DNA of 64,000 bases, from contig CAYYYS010000002.1 in the NCBI GenBank assembly GCA_964476155.1, positions 62,001-126,000 of the forward strand. Direction: 5' to 3'. The notes beneath the pieces were generated by a model, which was not told where the DNA came from, made no database searches, and worked only from the letters and a program-made list of their open reading frames with translations. Position numbers and translations under genes: made by a program. The stretch is from JAHIYU01 sp964476155 (GTDB lineage: Bacteria > Krumholzibacteriota > Krumholzibacteriia > LZORAL124-64-63). Positions within the stretch are counted from its first letter, which is position 1. Every line of letters begins with the position of its first letter. Shown here in pieces: positions 45,029 through 51,709 of this stretch.

Positions 45029-45829
45029 TCAGAGTGAGATATACCATTGCCAGGCCTCGTGGCCCCAAAGGGTCACGGCCATGGCGGCGGGGGAGAGGAA
45101 AACGCCGTAGGGCAGGGCGGTTCGGCCGTCGGCGCGTTTGGTGACGACCAGGGTCAGGCCGATAATCGTGCCCAGGAACGAACCGACCAGGAAGGTCAGC
45201 ATCACGCCCTGCCAACCCAACCACGCGCCGAGCATGGCGGCCAACTTGACGTCGCCGAAGCCCAGTCCCTCCACGCCCCGCAGCTTGCGGTAGCCTTCCC
45301 GCAGCAGCCACAAGGACGCGAAGCCGCCGATCGCACCGATCAGGGCGTCGGCGCGGGTCGTGCCCAGCAGTCTGCAGCCGAGCAGGCCCAGCGCGATGCC
45401 GGGCAGGGTCATCACGTCGAGTATGAGTTGATGGTCAAGGTCGATGAAGAACACGACCAGCAGGATGAACAGCACGGCTGCGGTGACCGCGGCGGCCGCT
45501 GTGGACGGGGCGTTCAGGATCGAGATGACGGCGAGTCCGGCGCCCAGCAGTTCCACCAGGGGATAGCGCGCGCTGATGGGCACGGCGCAGTCGTGGCATC
45601 GTCCGCGCAGCAACAGCCAGCCCAGCACGGGTATGTTGTCGCGTCGGCGGACCGGGGTGCCGCAGTTGGGACAGTGGGAGGCGGGACGGATCAGGGATTC
45701 GCCGCGGGGAAGTCGCCAAATCACCACGTTGAGAAAGCTGCCCACGCAGGCACCCAGTAACGCGACGCCGGCGAGAAGGATGTTCGCCGGCAGTCCCGTC
45801 GTGTCGATCAGCTGGGCCAGGGCATTCAA
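45029..45829 (-). CDS. pilD: Type IV prepilin peptidase / N-methyltransferase PilD
   Basis: A 266-residue A24 aspartic protease that cleaves and N-methylates type IV prepilins at the inner membrane. The N-terminal methylase-associated part has VGSFLNVVIWRLPRGES and a four-cysteine zinc site (CPNC ... CHDC). The catalytic aspartates are in FFIDLDHQLILD and GLGFGDVKLAAMLG. About eight hydrophobic helices follow. It starts at TTG 45829, overlapping the stop of the upstream chimeric reading frame. It appears intact, in contrast to several pilus genes just upstream. Confidence 0.9.
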   Translation of the reverse strand: MNALAQLIDTTGLPANILLAGVALLGACVGSFLNVVIWRLPRGESLIRPASHCPNCGTPVRRRDNIPVLGWLLLRGRCHDCAVPISARYPLVELLGAGLAVISILNAPSTAAAAVTAAVLFILLVVFFIDLDHQLILDVMTLPGIALGLLGCRLLGTTRADALIGAIGGFASLWLLREGYRKLRGVEGLGFGDVKLAAMLGAWLGWQGVMLTFLVGSFLGTIIGLTLVVTKRADGRTALPYGVFLSPAAMAVTLWGHEAWQWYISL

Positions 45830-46584
45830 CGTTTCGACACCACCTGTCGCGCCTTTTCGGGATCCTGGAAGCGCGGCATGATCGAGGCGGCGTCGACCTG
45901 GCCGTCACGGTAGAACTCCAGCAGGGAGTCGTCGAGCAGGCACATTCCGTCGCCGCTGCTGCTGGAGATCACGTTGTTGATCATGTGGACCTTGCCCTCG
46001 CGGATCTGGTTGGCCACGGGACTGGTCACGAAGAGGATCTCCCGGGCCGCGACGCGACCCGTGTCGCTGAGATGGGGCAGCAACACCTGTGAGATCACGC
46101 ACTTGAGAGTCAGCGCCACGCGGTCACGCATCTCGCCCACGAAGATTTCGGCGGTTTCACCGTTGATGGTGACAACCTTGGAGTTGCTCAACAGATTGGC
46201 GTGACCGTCGGAGATCAGCGCGTCAATGGCCAGGTTGAAGGTGGCGTACTGGCGATAGAGGCCCGTCACTTCGGTCAAGCGCGTGTAGTCGACTTCCTCG
46301 GCAAAACTGCCCGCTGTGCCTGGGCCGTTATCCCCTCCACGATGTTTGTCGACCACTTGGCGAGCTTTTCCCAGTCGATTCCGATCTCTTTGAGTGCGGT
46401 CGTATTGATCTCGATCAGGCGAATCATGTTGAAAGCGCGCCACCTTCACTTCCGAGGATGTCGTAGAGACGACAGCCGCACTGCTGATCAGGACCACGAA
46501 GGCGAAGACGGTGACGACAAGCAGGACGTACCCGCCCTGACCATCGTGTCGTCGCGTCTCTGTGTTTCGTCCGTATGCAGTCAT
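45826..46584 (-). pseudogene. Chimeric remnant: PilX start, secretin pieces, PilT end
   Basis: A 252-codon open frame made of unrelated pilus gene parts in order. Residues 1-54 (46584-46423) resemble a PilX-type minor pilin N-terminus (GGYVLLVVTVFAFVVLISS). Then a different frame (46427-46332) reads MIRLIEINTTALKEIGIDWE, a secretin N-domain start. Back in the first frame, residues about 93-152 (46308-46129) read FNLAIDALISDGHANLLSNS and VVTINGETAEIFVGE, another secretin segment. From residue about 155 to the end (46122-45829) it matches the PilT C-terminus (VISQVLLPHLSDTGRVAAREI, KVHMINNVISS, DDSLLEFYRDG). The Walker motifs of PilT and the gate of the secretin are absent, so no ordinary product is likely. 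Confidence 0.7.
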
Positions 46585-46586
46585 AG

Positions 46587-47072
46587 CTAGTACTTCAGGG
46601 TTCGATTCCTTATCGCAACCGTATTCAGCTCATTCAACACGACCCCTTCGGGTGATGTGAGCTCGAGATCGAGTGTTACGTTCGTGGTGTCCGTATTGGT
46701 GGTCACTGTGAAACGGGTGCAGTTCATTTCCGCCATGGCTACGCCATCCTGCTGCAGGCGGGGCCCATCGTTATTCGTGACCAGCTGGTACGTATGGGTC
46801 ACCGATCCCGAGAGGTCACGAAGCCGGAAGGCGTTGGCGCCGATGATCTCGATGCTGTTGGCTCCCCTGATGGCGCGAGCCATCTGAGCCATGATCACTG
46901 TGGTGTGTCCCTGCATCGAAGCCCGGTTCTGGCTGCGTTTCATGGCCTTCTGGTTGGCGAGTACGATGTTGCCAAGCGCGAAAAGCACAATGCTGGAGGC
47001 CACGATAGCAACCATCAGCTCGATAAGAGTCACGCCACGTTGGCCACGTTTCAATTTGCGGTTTGCGACCAT
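46587..47072 (-). CDS. PilW-like minor type IV prepilin
   Basis: A 161-residue type IV pilin-like protein. Prepilin cleavage/methylation site GQRG-VTLIELMVAIVASSI followed by a hydrophobic helix; then a globular part with strands (IMAQMARAIRGANSIEIIG, FTVTTNTDTTNVTLDLELTS). ATG at 47072 is preceded by AAGGAG inside the truncated pilV. Size and position fit PilW/GspJ-type minor pilins. It appears complete, unlike its neighbours on both sides. Confidence 0.75.
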   Translation of the reverse strand: MVANRKLKRGQRGVTLIELMVAIVASSIVLFALGNIVLANQKAMKRSQNRASMQGHTTVIMAQMARAIRGANSIEIIGANAFRLRDLSGSVTHTYQLVTNNDGPRLQQDGVAMAEMNCTRFTVTTNTDTTNVTLDLELTSPEGVVLNELNTVAIRNRTLKY

Positions 47073-47203
47073 GGCAGACTCCTTGCGATGATGGTCGAGC
47101 AGTTCAGTGAGCGGGCTGTGTTGCCCTGCTCCATCACCTCGATCAAAGTGAATCCGGCACCAAGGCGCTTCAGACGTTGCATGTGGCTTCGCGTTCTATT
47201 CAT
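47051..47203 (-). pseudogene. Truncated PilV-type prepilin
   Basis: ATG at 47203 opens MNRTRSHMQRLKRLGAG-FTLIEVM, a perfect prepilin leader and start, but after 24 codons the frame turns to unrelated sequence and stops at 47051. A second frame through the same bases ends in TQPAH and a stop 35 bases before pilW, with the expected ribosome site after it. The middle of the gene (several hundred bases in relatives) is missing. Too short to be a functional minor pilin. Confidence 0.7.
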
Positions 47204-47224
47204 GTCGCTGTCTCCCTCAACGGG

Positions 47225-47261
47225 CATATGGGGGCCGGCCGACGGGCCGGCCCCCCATGTG
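47225..47261 (-). other. Strong hairpin after pilA
   Basis: GGGGGCCGGCC pairs with GGCCGGCCCCC around a four-base loop, with five more outer pairs after a bulged C. It lies just past the pilA stop and before pilV. Without a T tract it is better read as an mRNA-stabilising or differential-expression hairpin than as a terminator. Confidence 0.6.
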
Positions 47262-47274
47262 TACTGCTCGCCCG

Positions 47275-47709
47275 TTACAGTCCTGCCACTACGGGCGGGT
47301 TGCCGTTGCGGTTGATGTTCGGCACCGTGATGGTCACGGTCACGCCGGCCATCCGACGCTCCGAGCGACCCGTCGCCCGGATGGTCAACGCACTGCTGTT
47401 GGCATTACCGCCACCCCCGCCGGTAATGGCGTAGGTGAACAGGTCCGTCATTGTCAGGTCGACGATACCAACGGCACCTGAGGGCCAGATGGGGTTGCCG
47501 GCCGTGTTCGGATTCTCGATGGCCCAGGCCTTGGCTGCCGTGACGACCTCGCCGATCTTGCCGCTGGCCTCGGCCACCCTCGCGTTCTTGACGTACTTGC
47601 TGTACATCGGGACCGCGACGGCGGCCAGGACACCGACGATCACAACGACGACCATCAGCTCGACCATGGTGAAGCCCTTCTGATTGGGCTGCTTGCGGAA
47701 GCGGTTCAT
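47275..47709 (-). CDS. pilA: Major type IV prepilin PilA
   Basis: A 144-residue major pilin. Leader MNRFRKQPNQKG, cleavage before FTMVELMVVVVIVGVLAAVA with Glu at +5, then VPMYSKYVKNARVAEASGKIGEVVTAAKAW. The globular part is Gly-rich (ITGGGGGNANS), with no disulfide cysteine pair. ATG at 47709 follows AAGGAGGAC. Strong hairpin downstream. The gene looks intact. Processing would be by the PilD encoded about 1.5 kb downstream. Confidence 0.9.
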   Translation of the reverse strand: MNRFRKQPNQKGFTMVELMVVVVIVGVLAAVAVPMYSKYVKNARVAEASGKIGEVVTAAKAWAIENPNTAGNPIWPSGAVGIVDLTMTDLFTYAITGGGGGNANSSALTIRATGRSERRMAGVTVTITVPNINRNGNPPVVAGL

Positions 47710-47737
47710 CCTTGTCCTCCTTATGCATAATTGCAGT

Positions 47738-48280
47738 TCATTCCCCCGGACGAAAATTCACCAGTGGGCGCCCGTCCGGGCACTTCGCGACCCTGACCAT
47801 GCCCGAGAACACGGCTCGGGGCGGGGTCAGTGCGTCGTAGAGCAGACCGTCCACCCGATAGCGGGTGACCAGTCCCTTTTCCTGGGGCTCGATGTGGATG
47901 TCGGTGGCGCGTTCCTTCAGGGCGTTGCGCTGGAGCTGGTCGGTGGCGACGAAATCCAGGGGATCGGCCATGGCGACGGTAAAGAAGGTCTCATCGAGAG
48001 TGATGGGCAGTAAATCGTGTTGATCGGCGAATTCCAGGGGGATCAGACCGAGGGCTTCGGTCTGGACTTCATCCTGGTTGGGATCGAAGAGACGCACGCC
48101 GAACTGGTGGCCGAGCGCGCCCAGCAGGTCCTGGTCTGTAATCAGCTCATGATGGATCAGTATTTCACCCAGACGCTCGCGAGTTTGCTTCTGCTCGTTG
48201 AGGGCATCGTCCAACTGGAGTTGGGTGATCAAGCCTTGGCTGATCAGGTATTCTCCGAGTCCCGGGGCCCTGGTCTCCAT
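47738..48280 (-). pseudogene. Truncated PilB: MshEN domain plus partial ATPase
   Basis: ATG at 48280 begins a PilB/MshE-type N-terminal region with the two-part MshEN c-di-GMP-binding motif: LGEYLISQGLITQLQLDDAL and RLGEILIHHELITDQDLLGAL. After FVATDQL about 80 residues found in PilB are missing; it then reads ALKERATDIHIEPQEKGLV and TRYRVDGLLYDALTPP, part of the N2 domain, and ends about 30 codons later without Walker A, Walker B or the zinc motif. 180 residues remain of an expected 550-570. Either a remnant of the extension ATPase or, less likely, a free-standing MshEN protein. Confidence 0.7.
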
Positions 48281-48361
48281 TGATGGTCTCCTGTAGTGCT
48301 ATTGATGCCAATCGGATACGCACAAGTCCAATGCTGTGGTTGGCCTCGTCCGCCCTCATGG

Positions 48362-48378
48362 AGCAATGTGTGTGCCAG
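48362..48378 (-). promoter_or_regulatory. Sigma54 promoter for pilus genes
   Basis: Reading the minus strand, CTGGCAC-N5-TTGCT matches the -24/-12 sigma54 (RpoN) consensus with correct spacing, about 80 bases upstream of the pilB remnant. Pilin genes are commonly RpoN/PilR-controlled. Confidence 0.6.
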
Positions 48379-48437
48379 CACGGCGGAAAATTATCAGGGG
48401 AGAGTTCGGGCTGGGAGGGGGTGACGGCGAACCGCGG

Positions 48438-48466
48438 TTGGCGGGATTCGTGCGATGGTGTAGGAT
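48438..48466 (+). promoter_or_regulatory. Sigma70-type promoter for the P-loop ATPase gene
   Basis: TTGGCG (48438-48443), 17-base spacer, TAGGAT (48461-48466), about 55 bases before the start at 48521; similar in form to the promoter at 27125-27153. Confidence 0.5.
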
Positions 48467-48520
48467 CAAGGTTCGCTGCGATCCCCGAAGCCGTTGCCTG
48501 ACCAGGAGACCAGAACGGAT

Positions 48521-49099
48521 ATGAAGATAGCCTTCATCGGCACCCACGGCGTGGGCAAGACCACGCTGTGTTTCGAACTGGCCGCCTGCTTGAAACGACT
48601 CGACGTGGCGGTTGACGTGGTCAAGGAAGTGGCCCGCGACTGCCCCTTGCCCATCAATCGCGAGACCACCTGTGGCGCCCAGGAATGGATCCTCCACACC
48701 CAGGTCGCCAAGGAGATCGCCACCGGTCACGGCTACGACACGATCGTGTGCGATCGGGCGGTCCTGGACAACTACGCCTACATGGTTCACGCCGTGGGTC
48801 GACGTCCCGCCCTGGAAACCTTCATCGCATCCTGGATGCGGACCTATACCATGCTGGTCCACGTCCCTATCGTCACCGCACCCACCTTCGACGGCACGCG
48901 TGACACGTCGGTCGTTTTTCAGCACAAGATCGACGAGATCCTCTGCGAACTGATGGACGAGATGGGCATATCGCGCGTGGACCTGGATCCGGGCCACCGC
49001 GACAGCTGGATTCCCGCCGTGCTCGAAGCAGCCGGTTTGCCCACCCATTCGCCGCAACTGGACATGTTCAATGGTCTAGGCCAACTGAATTCACCCTGA
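48521..49099 (+). CDS. P-loop ATPase, AAA_28/NadR-like
   Basis: A 192-residue nucleotide-binding protein. Walker A is IAFIGTHGVGKTTL at the N-terminus, followed by VKEVARDCPLPIN (typical of AAA_28 and nicotinamide-riboside-kinase-like folds) and YDTIVCDRAVLDNYAYM, a Walker B-like region. Length and order match small kinase-like AAA_28 proteins. ATG 48521 follows CAGGAGACC; a longer in-frame reading begins 27 bases upstream. Substrate unknown; could phosphorylate a small metabolite or act as a switch. Confidence 0.7.
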   Translation: MKIAFIGTHGVGKTTLCFELAACLKRLDVAVDVVKEVARDCPLPINRETTCGAQEWILHTQVAKEIATGHGYDTIVCDRAVLDNYAYMVHAVGRRPALETFIASWMRTYTMLVHVPIVTAPTFDGTRDTSVVFQHKIDEILCELMDEMGISRVDLDPGHRDSWIPAVLEAAGLPTHSPQLDMFNGLGQLNSP

Positions 49100-49117
49100 T
49101 TCCTCCCTATTCAGGGG

Positions 49118-49144
49118 TCAAGAAATCCCGCTCGCAGCCGATCC
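49118..49144 (+). promoter_or_regulatory. Sigma28-like promoter, copy 3 (weak)
   Basis: TCAA (49118-49121), 15-base spacer, GCCGATCC (49137-49144), the TAAA-N15-GCCGATAT layout with three mismatches, upstream of the PocR-like kinase gene. Confidence 0.3.
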
Positions 49145-49213
49145 CTATATGAACAAGTGAATCATACGCCGCGTCGTACGCGGTTGCGCCGGAAACCGTT
49201 TCATGGTGGTGAG

Positions 49214-50692
49214 ATGGGCGGACATACCATAGAAGATCGTCCCGGAGTGGATGAGCGGCTCGCCGGCGAAGTGAGTCGTAAGCGGGAGATGGCGTTGCGT
49301 ATCCTCCAACTGGAGGAGGACAAGGCGCGGCTGGAACGCGAGCGTTTCGAGTATGCGCTCATAGGTGAGTCGATCACCGGTGAGTTGACCGACGAGGACA
49401 TCACGAACTTCCATCGGTATCTCCGGGACCGCCAGCAACATCCCGAGTTGCTGCGTGACGGACGCATCGTCCCCATCGATGAAGTTCCCCCCCTGGCCAT
49501 CCTCGACCTGGCCGACCTGTTCTACTGGCGCCATGCGTTGGCCGAGACGACCCGTCTACAGACCTTTCTCTTCCTCGTGACCGATGGCGGACTCCAGCCG
49601 ACGGCCAATTCGCCGGAACAGCTGCCCGTGCTGGCGGAATGTGCGCCGGCTTGTCGGCAGGCGGTGGAACAGGCGGTGCGGGAGTTGCCGGTCGATACCG
49701 AGCGTCCCGTCGGTGTCCGGTGCCGGGGGTGTGGACGCCCCCTGTGGATCGCGCCGGTTTGTTTGCGTCACCAGGACCAGTGGACGTCGATCGCCTACCT
49801 GGCCGGCCACGCCTTGCCGTCACCCACGCGCTCATACCGCAAGATGGTGGAACTTACGGCGAGCGAAGTCGGACGCCGCGCGTCGGGAGAGTATGCCGGT
49901 CAGATCAATACGATCCTGCAGATGCGCATGTCGGTCATGATCGACAAGTTCATGCGGCAGAAAATGGAAACAGCCGGTAAGGCCGAGGTGGCCCTGGCCG
50001 CCATGTCCCACGAGATCCGCACGCCGCTGACCTGTGTGATCGGCTTTGCGGATCTGCTCGCCATGCCCTCGCTCACTATCGAGGATGCACACAAGTTCGC
50101 CGGATCCATCAAGGAGAGCGGACAGGTCCTGCTCTCGCTCATCAACAATATTCTGGACCTCTCGAAGATCGAGGCCGGTTGTCTCGAACTGGAACGGATT
50201 CCCTACTCGCTGCGCCAGGTGTTGGCGGAGGTCGTGAACATCTTCATGCCGTCGTCGCGGGAGATGAAGATTGACATCTACCTACAGGTTGCCGGCAATG
50301 TGCCGTCCGAGCAGATAGGCGATCCCATGCGCTTGCGTCAGGTCCTGCTGAATCTGGTCGGCAATGCCCTGAAGTTCACGCGCGAAGGCCGCATCGATCT
50401 GGTCTGCAGTCTCAACGAGACGGATCCGGACTTATTGGAGATCGCGGTTCAGGATACCGGTACCGGAATCCCCCCGGATCGGTTCGATACGATATTCGAG
50501 GCCTACCAGCAGGCGGAGGCCAATACCGCGCGAAAGTATGGCGGTACGGGACTCGGCCTGTCGATCTCACGTCGCATTATCGAGGTCATGGGGGGACGGA
50601 TGAGCGTGACCAGCCGCGAAGGAGAGGGGTCCTGCTTCACCTTCACGCTTCCGGGCCAGTTGGTTGGAGAGCCCGTCGGACCGTATCTCTAA
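49214..50692 (+). CDS. Cytosolic histidine kinase with PocR-like sensor
   Basis: A 492-residue kinase without transmembrane helices. After a charged helix (ALRILQLEEDKARLERERFEYAL) comes a small domain with conserved cysteines (AECAPACRQA ... VRCRGCGRPLWIAPVCLRHQ), a layout like the PocR ligand-binding domain, then HisKA with His 266 in MSHEIRTPLTCVIGF and an ATPase domain (NLVGNALKFT, DTGTGIPPDRFDTIFEAYQQ, GTGLGLSISRRII). No receiver or partner regulator is adjacent. ATG 49214 is chosen because GGTGGTGAG precedes it; a GTG at 49157 is in frame without ribosome site. Confidence 0.75.
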   Translation: MGGHTIEDRPGVDERLAGEVSRKREMALRILQLEEDKARLERERFEYALIGESITGELTDEDITNFHRYLRDRQQHPELLRDGRIVPIDEVPPLAILDLADLFYWRHALAETTRLQTFLFLVTDGGLQPTANSPEQLPVLAECAPACRQAVEQAVRELPVDTERPVGVRCRGCGRPLWIAPVCLRHQDQWTSIAYLAGHALPSPTRSYRKMVELTASEVGRRASGEYAGQINTILQMRMSVMIDKFMRQKMETAGKAEVALAAMSHEIRTPLTCVIGFADLLAMPSLTIEDAHKFAGSIKESGQVLLSLINNILDLSKIEAGCLELERIPYSLRQVLAEVVNIFMPSSREMKIDIYLQVAGNVPSEQIGDPMRLRQVLLNLVGNALKFTREGRIDLVCSLNETDPDLLEIAVQDTGTGIPPDRFDTIFEAYQQAEANTARKYGGTGLGLSISRRIIEVMGGRMSVTSREGEGSCFTFTLPGQLVGEPVGPYL

Positions 50693-50769
50693 CGATATGG
50701 ACGTCCGGATTCGGGGCGTGTAGAGTGACGACGATGGACCACCCCTTGATCCGATTGGAAAGGTCACCC

Positions 50770-51243
50770 ATGGCCATCCCGGAGACGCCACACGACGAAT
50801 CCCTGCAGCTCTTTCATTCACCCGTGGCCGTGATCGGTGCCGCCGTCGACGGCGTTCTTGGCGGTTTGACCTGTGCCTGGCTGACGCGTGCCACCACGGA
50901 TCCGCCGCGGGTAGTGGTGGCCATCGCGCCGGAACGGTATACGTACGACCTGCTGGTCGTCGGCGGGTGTTTCTCGGTTTCGATCCTGAGCGAGGGACAG
51001 GTCGACGTCGGCCGTCTTTTCGGTCTGCATTCCCGGCGTGACCGGGACAAATGGTCCGAGATCAACCATGTCCTGCTCGAGGGGGGCGTGCCGGCTCTCG
51101 CCGAATGCGCCGCGCGCCTGCTGTGCCGGCTCGTCGAAAAGGTGTCGGTTGGGGATCACGATCTCTTCGTGGGAGAGATTATCGGGTCGGATGTGGTCTC
51201 CGGGCCACCGGCGTTGCCCATGCGCGGGCGTGATTACGCGTGA
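50770..51243 (+). CDS. Flavin-reductase-like FMN-binding protein
   Basis: A 157-residue protein of the flavin reductase/FMN-binding split-barrel type. Pattern: HSPVAVIGAAVDGVLGGLTCAWLTRAT near the start, RVVVAIAPERYTYDLLVVGGCFSVSIL, and VGDHDLFVGEIIGSDV toward the end, the usual HLFVGEV-like strand. ATG 50770 follows GGAAAGG at six bases, better than the upstream GTG. Could reduce or bind FMN with an unknown partner oxygenase or as a general oxidoreductase. Confidence 0.75.
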   Translation: MAIPETPHDESLQLFHSPVAVIGAAVDGVLGGLTCAWLTRATTDPPRVVVAIAPERYTYDLLVVGGCFSVSILSEGQVDVGRLFGLHSRRDRDKWSEINHVLLEGGVPALAECAARLLCRLVEKVSVGDHDLFVGEIIGSDVVSGPPALPMRGRDYA

Positions 51244-51268
51244 TTTTCGGCTGTTTAGCGGCCATCGC

Positions 51269-51296
51269 TTGCATTAGGGCTCGAATCGGATAGACT
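51269..51296 (+). promoter_or_regulatory. Sigma70-type promoter for cupin gene
   Basis: TTGCAT (51269-51274), 16-base spacer, TAGACT (51291-51296), 41 bases before the cupin start. Confidence 0.45.
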
Positions 51297-51336
51297 GTGT
51301 TTTACGGCATCATGTACCCGGACCTTGGAGGTGCTC

Positions 51337-51690
51337 ATGGAGAGAACTCAGACTGAACAGACCATCTGGCCCAAGGAAATCCTCAGCTTACCCCAGGTCG
51401 AATTTCACGTAGCCGGCGTAACCGGCCATTCCATTTCAAACGCCGAGAAACAGGTGACCTTCTTCCGGTTCGACGAAGGGACGACCGTTCCCGATCACAG
51501 CCACGGCGCCCAGTGGGGCTATCTGGTTCAGGGTGAAATGACCCTGGAGATCGACGGTTGCACCGAACTCTTCGAGGCTGGCGACATCTACTACGTGCCC
51601 GGCGGCAAGAAACATCGCACGAGTTTCAGCAAGGAATCCTACGTAATCGATATGGGGGACGACCCCAAGCGGTTCCAGCTGCATAGGTAA
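51337..51690 (+). CDS. Small cupin-domain protein
   Basis: A 117-residue single-domain cupin. Motif 1 is TTVPDHSHGAQWGYLVQGEM with metal-ligand histidines and Glu-like position; motif 2 is EAGDIYYVPGGKKHRTSF. Starts at ATG 51337 after GGAGG; an in-frame TTG 12 bases earlier is less likely. Function of such stand-alone cupins varies (sensing, isomerase, dioxygenase). It ends just before the convergent M16 gene, with a GC-rich inverted repeat (51701-51725) between them. Confidence 0.8.
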   Translation: MERTQTEQTIWPKEILSLPQVEFHVAGVTGHSISNAEKQVTFFRFDEGTTVPDHSHGAQWGYLVQGEMTLEIDGCTELFEAGDIYYVPGGKKHRTSFSKESYVIDMGDDPKRFQLHR

Positions 51691-51709
51691 CTTCGTATCG
51701 GGGGCCGGC

